Positions 61,266-64,000 of a stretch of 64,000 nt of DNA are shown here, one piece after another. This DNA comes from Rhynchopus euleeides (lineage: Eukaryota > Euglenozoa > Diplonemea > Diplonemida > Diplonemidae): positions 620,001 to 684,000 of the forward strand of contig OY723292.1 in NCBI GenBank assembly GCA_963210315.1, given 5' to 3'. Made by a program: the position numbers and the translations under genes. Position 1 is the first letter of the stretch, and every line of letters starts with the position of its first letter. The notes below the pieces were generated by a model. The model was not told the DNA's origin and did no database searches. It worked only from the letters and a program-made list of their open reading frames with translations.

Positions 61266-62343
61266 TTACATGTGATGACTCGCAGCAGCAAGTATCTCGC
61301 GGTCTTCCTTCAGGCTGTAGTGTGCGCACTGGAGTGCGTCCCCATTCTGTTGAACTGCAGCAAGAACGATCTCACGATCACCCTTCAGGCTGTCGTCTGC
61401 GTACTGGAGTGAGTACCCATGTTGTTGAACTGCAGCAAGAACGATCTCACGATCACCCTTCAGGCTGTCGTCTGCGTACTCGAGTGAGGACCCATATTGT
61501 TGAACTGCAGCAAGAACGTATTGACTTTGTTTATAGACTGACTCATCCAGAGGATCCAGGGAGCCCAGCGCAATTGCCAGACCCCCCAGACGGCCAGAAG
61601 ACGCCGGTCTTCGCCGGGGCGGACCCAGCTAAAAGCTAACAGCAAGAACAGCAATAAAAAGGTAGAGCGTGCTCCTATCTCTGTGGGCTGGCGGGAAAAG
61701 GAGAAAAGGTAGAAAGGAAGGAAGCAATGTGCAACAAAATACGATTAATGCACTCGTTTGTTAACACCGCGCCGGTCGCATAATGCTGCGGTCGGATGAA
61801 CGATTGACTGATCAACTCCAACCCAGTGGGCGTAAAAAGGAGAAGACGGGAACAACGGCTGGTCTAAACAGGACGAACGGACACTCACCACCACAGCGTA
61901 TTCCAGAGGCGTTCCTGGTCGCGGCTCGACTGATCGAACAACAGGTGACGGGCAAAATATCGTGGTGAAAAGAACTAAAAGTAGGAAGGCGAAGGAAGGC
62001 AAAGCCGGGGGATCCACGTGTGCGTTAAACTTGTCCCACGTGCGCGTGTGCGGTAAACTTGTCCCACGCGCCCCGGTGAAAAACACGTAACACGGTTGCC
62101 GCCCACAGTTTCTTCTGGCCACGCGGCGCGCTTCATGAGCGCCGCGTGCAGCCTGACTGGTCTTAGCGGCCTAAGCGAAACACCGGGTCTCCAGAGGGAT
62201 ACATCCAGCCTACACGCAATGCGCTACCTTAAGCCAAAGCGTGCAGCGTAGCTTACCTCAACGGTCTGTTCGCAAAGGCCCCCAGAGTTCACCACGTGGA
62301 GGTGCCAGCCGTAGTCGCCAGGTCCGCTCCCCTGACGACCCAT
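61266..62343 (-). CDS. DUF4116 repeat protein, intact two-exon gene (149 aa)
   Basis: This is the cleanest member of the family. Exon 1 is 62343-62257 (29 codons beginning MGRQGSGPGDYG; donor GAG|GTAAGC at 62256). Exon 2 is 61628-61266 (acceptor TTAGCTTTTAG), phase 0, starting LGPPRRRPASSGR, then DPLDESVYKQSQ, three and a half DUF4116 repeats and the natural end EDREILAAASHHM with TAA. No stop interrupts it and the 628-bp intron has no insertion (empty site of the 34.66-kb element at about 61826). Its ATG overlaps the TGA of the upstream array gene as TGATG. Function unknown; the repeats are expected to be helical. Confidence 0.65.
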
Positions 62344-64000
62344 CACCCCTGAACTACAGCAAGAACGATCTCACGATCACCCTTCAGGCTGTCGTCTGCG
62401 TACTGGAGTGAGGACGCATGTTGTTGAACTGCAACAAGAACGATCTCACGATCACCCTTCAGGCTGTCGTCTGCGTACTGGAGTGAGGACCCATATTGTT
62501 GAACTGCAGCAAGAATGATCTCACGATCACCCTTCAGGCTGTCGTCTGCGTAATCGAGTGAGTACCCATATTGTTGAACTGCAGCAAGAACGAGCTCACG
62601 ATCACCCTTCAGGCTGTCGTCTGCGTACTGGAGTGAGAACCCATTTTGTTGAACTGCAGCAAGAACGATCTCACGATCACCCTTCAGGCTGTCGTCTGCG
62701 TACTGGAGTGAGGACCCATTTTGTTGAACTGCAGCAAGAACGATCTCACGATCACCCTTCAGGCTGTCGTCTACGTACTTGAGTGAGTCCCGATTTTGTT
62801 GAACCGTAGCAAGAACGAACTCACGATCACGCTTCAGGCTGTCGTCTGCGTACTTGAGTGAGGACCCATGTTGTTGAACTGCAGCAAGAACGATCTCACG
62901 ATCACCCTTCAGGCTGTCGTCTGCGTAATCGAGTGAGTACCCATGCTGTTGAACTGCAGCAAGAACGAACTCACGATCACCCTTCAGGCTGTCGTCTGCG
63001 TACTTGAGTGAGGACCCATGTTGTTGAACTGCAGCAAGAACGATCTCACGATCACCCTTCAGGCTGTCGTCTGCGTACTGGAGTGAGTACCCATTTTGTT
63101 GAACTGCAGCAAGAACGATCTCACGATCACCCTTCAGGCTGTCGTCTACGTATTCGAGTGAGGACCCATCTTGTTGAACTGCAGCAAGAACGATCTCACG
63201 ATCACCCTTCAGGCTGTCGTCTGCGTACTTGAGTGAGGACCCATGTTGTTGAACTGCAGCAAGAACGATCTCACGATCACCCTTCAGGCTGTCGTCTGCG
63301 TATTCGAGTGAGGACCCATCTTGTTGAACTGCAGCAAGAACGATCTCACGATCACCCTTCAGGCTGTCGTCTACGTACTTGAGTGAGTCCCGATTTTTTT
63401 GAACCGTAGCAAGAACGAACTCACGATCACCCTTCAGGCTGTCGTCTGCGTACTTGAGTGAGGACCCATGTTGTTGAACTGCAGCAAGAACGATCTCACG
63501 ATCACCCTTCAGGCTGTCGTCTGCGTATTCGAGTGAGGACCCATCTTGTTGAACTGCAGCAAGAACGATCTCACGATCACCCTTCAGGCTGTCGTCTACG
63601 TACTTGAGTGAGTCCCGATTTTGTTGAACCGTAGCAAGAACGAACTCACGATCACGCTTCAGGCAGTCGTCTGCGTACTTGAGTGAGGACCCATGTTGTT
63701 GAACTGCAGCAAGAACGATCTCACGATCACCCTTCAGGCTGTCGTCTGCGTACTTGAGTGAGGACCCATGTTGTTGAACTGCAGCAAGAACGATCTCACG
63801 ATCACCCTTCAGGCTGTCGTCTGCGTAATCGAGTGAGTACCCATGCTGTTGAACTGCAGCAAGAACGAACTCACGATCACCCTTCAGGCTGTCGTCTGCG
63901 TACTTGAGTGAGGACCCATGTTGTTGAACTGCAGCAAGAACGATCTCACGATCACCCTTCAGGCTGTCGTCTGCGTAATCGAGTGAGTACCCATGCTGTT
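62343..64000 (-). CDS. Long DUF4116 repeat protein, 5' end beyond the window
   Basis: From the right edge to the TGA at 62345-62343 the minus frame is open for about 550 codons, made almost only of 22 DUF4116 repeats of 25 residues. Two sub-types alternate: DDSLKGDREIVLAAVQQ-x-GxSL and a diverged DRDREFVLATVQQNRDSLKYV form that recurs at about 62790, 63395 and 63630, showing higher-order duplication of several repeats at a time. The start, and whether a ubiquitin-like domain precedes it, lie outside the window. Confidence 0.65.
   Translation of the reverse strand, partial: QHGYSLDYADDSLKGDREIVLAAVQQHGSSLKYADDSLKGDREFVLAAVQQHGYSLDYADDSLKGDREIVLAAVQQHGSSLKYADDSLKGDREIVLAAVQQHGSSLKYADDCLKRDREFVLATVQQNRDSLKYVDDSLKGDREIVLAAVQQDGSSLEYADDSLKGDREIVLAAVQQHGSSLKYADDSLKGDREFVLATVQKNRDSLKYVDDSLKGDREIVLAAVQQDGSSLEYADDSLKGDREIVLAAVQQHGSSLKYADDSLKGDREIVLAAVQQDGSSLEYVDDSLKGDREIVLAAVQQNGYSLQYADDSLKGDREIVLAAVQQHGSSLKYADDSLKGDREFVLAAVQQHGYSLDYADDSLKGDREIVLAAVQQHGSSLKYADDSLKRDREFVLATVQQNRDSLKYVDDSLKGDREIVLAAVQQNGSSLQYADDSLKGDREIVLAAVQQNGFSLQYADDSLKGDRELVLAAVQQYGYSLDYADDSLKGDREIILAAVQQYGSSLQYADDSLKGDREIVLVAVQQHASSLQYADDSLKGDREIVLAVVQG

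Noticed and set aside
61290-64000. Regularly spaced 75-bp repeats resembling a CRISPR array
   Set aside because: The units are contiguous with no unique spacers, and they translate in one open minus-strand frame as DUF4116 repeats.

Overview
The window looks like nuclear DNA of a repeat-rich protist. It has GT-AG introns, large non-LTR and DIRS-like retroelements, DNA transposons, minisatellites, very long G or C runs, and no prokaryote-style gene packing. DUF4116 repeat proteins, OTU-bearing retroelements and homopolymer runs together suggest an alveolate, with a chromerid such as Chromera my best guess. That is an inference from content; no rRNA or other marker is present.

Layout. 1-1.9 kb: a decayed DIRS-like reverse transcriptase/RNase H. 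2-25 kb: mostly gene-poor DNA with small dispersed repeats, a C-rich tandem repeat (17.2-18.5 kb), homopolymer runs and a few degraded ORFs. 25.5-28.7 kb (minus): the clearest cellular gene, a three-exon GAS2-like protein with a calponin-homology domain, a GAR domain and a long Ser/Pro/Arg-rich tail. 31.7-34 kb and 59.7-61.3 kb: two copies of a segmental duplication carrying a Cys/His-rich reading frame. 33.9-55.3 kb and 61.3-64 kb (minus): a tandem family of genes built from 25-residue DUF4116 repeats (75-bp units), some with an N-terminal ubiquitin-like domain and some with a short separate first exon.

Three large elements sit in or beside this family. (a) A non-LTR retrotransposon at 41.66-49.79 kb has ORF1 (RNase H-like, OTU protease and coiled coil) and ORF2 (APE endonuclease, reverse transcriptase, zf-RVT and a Cys/His-rich tail). 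(b) A 5.14-kb DNA element at 34.66-39.80 kb, with a 9-bp target duplication, lies inside the intron of one DUF4116 gene copy and itself holds nested elements. (c) A DNA transposon at 56.05-58.71 kb has a 703-aa DDE-type transposase with a C-terminal SAP-like domain; a palindromic deletion derivative of it is nested inside element (b) at 36.13-37.27 kb.

The most unusual signals are: tandem DUF4116/ubiquitin-like reading frames whose start codons overlap the upstream stop; a retrotransposon joined in frame to a DUF4116 array; and a Cys/His repeat (C-x2-H-x4-C-x2-C-x9-CC-x2-HH) shared between the retrotransposon ORF2 tail and the segmental duplications. All gene models come from reading the sequence by eye; no database search was possible.
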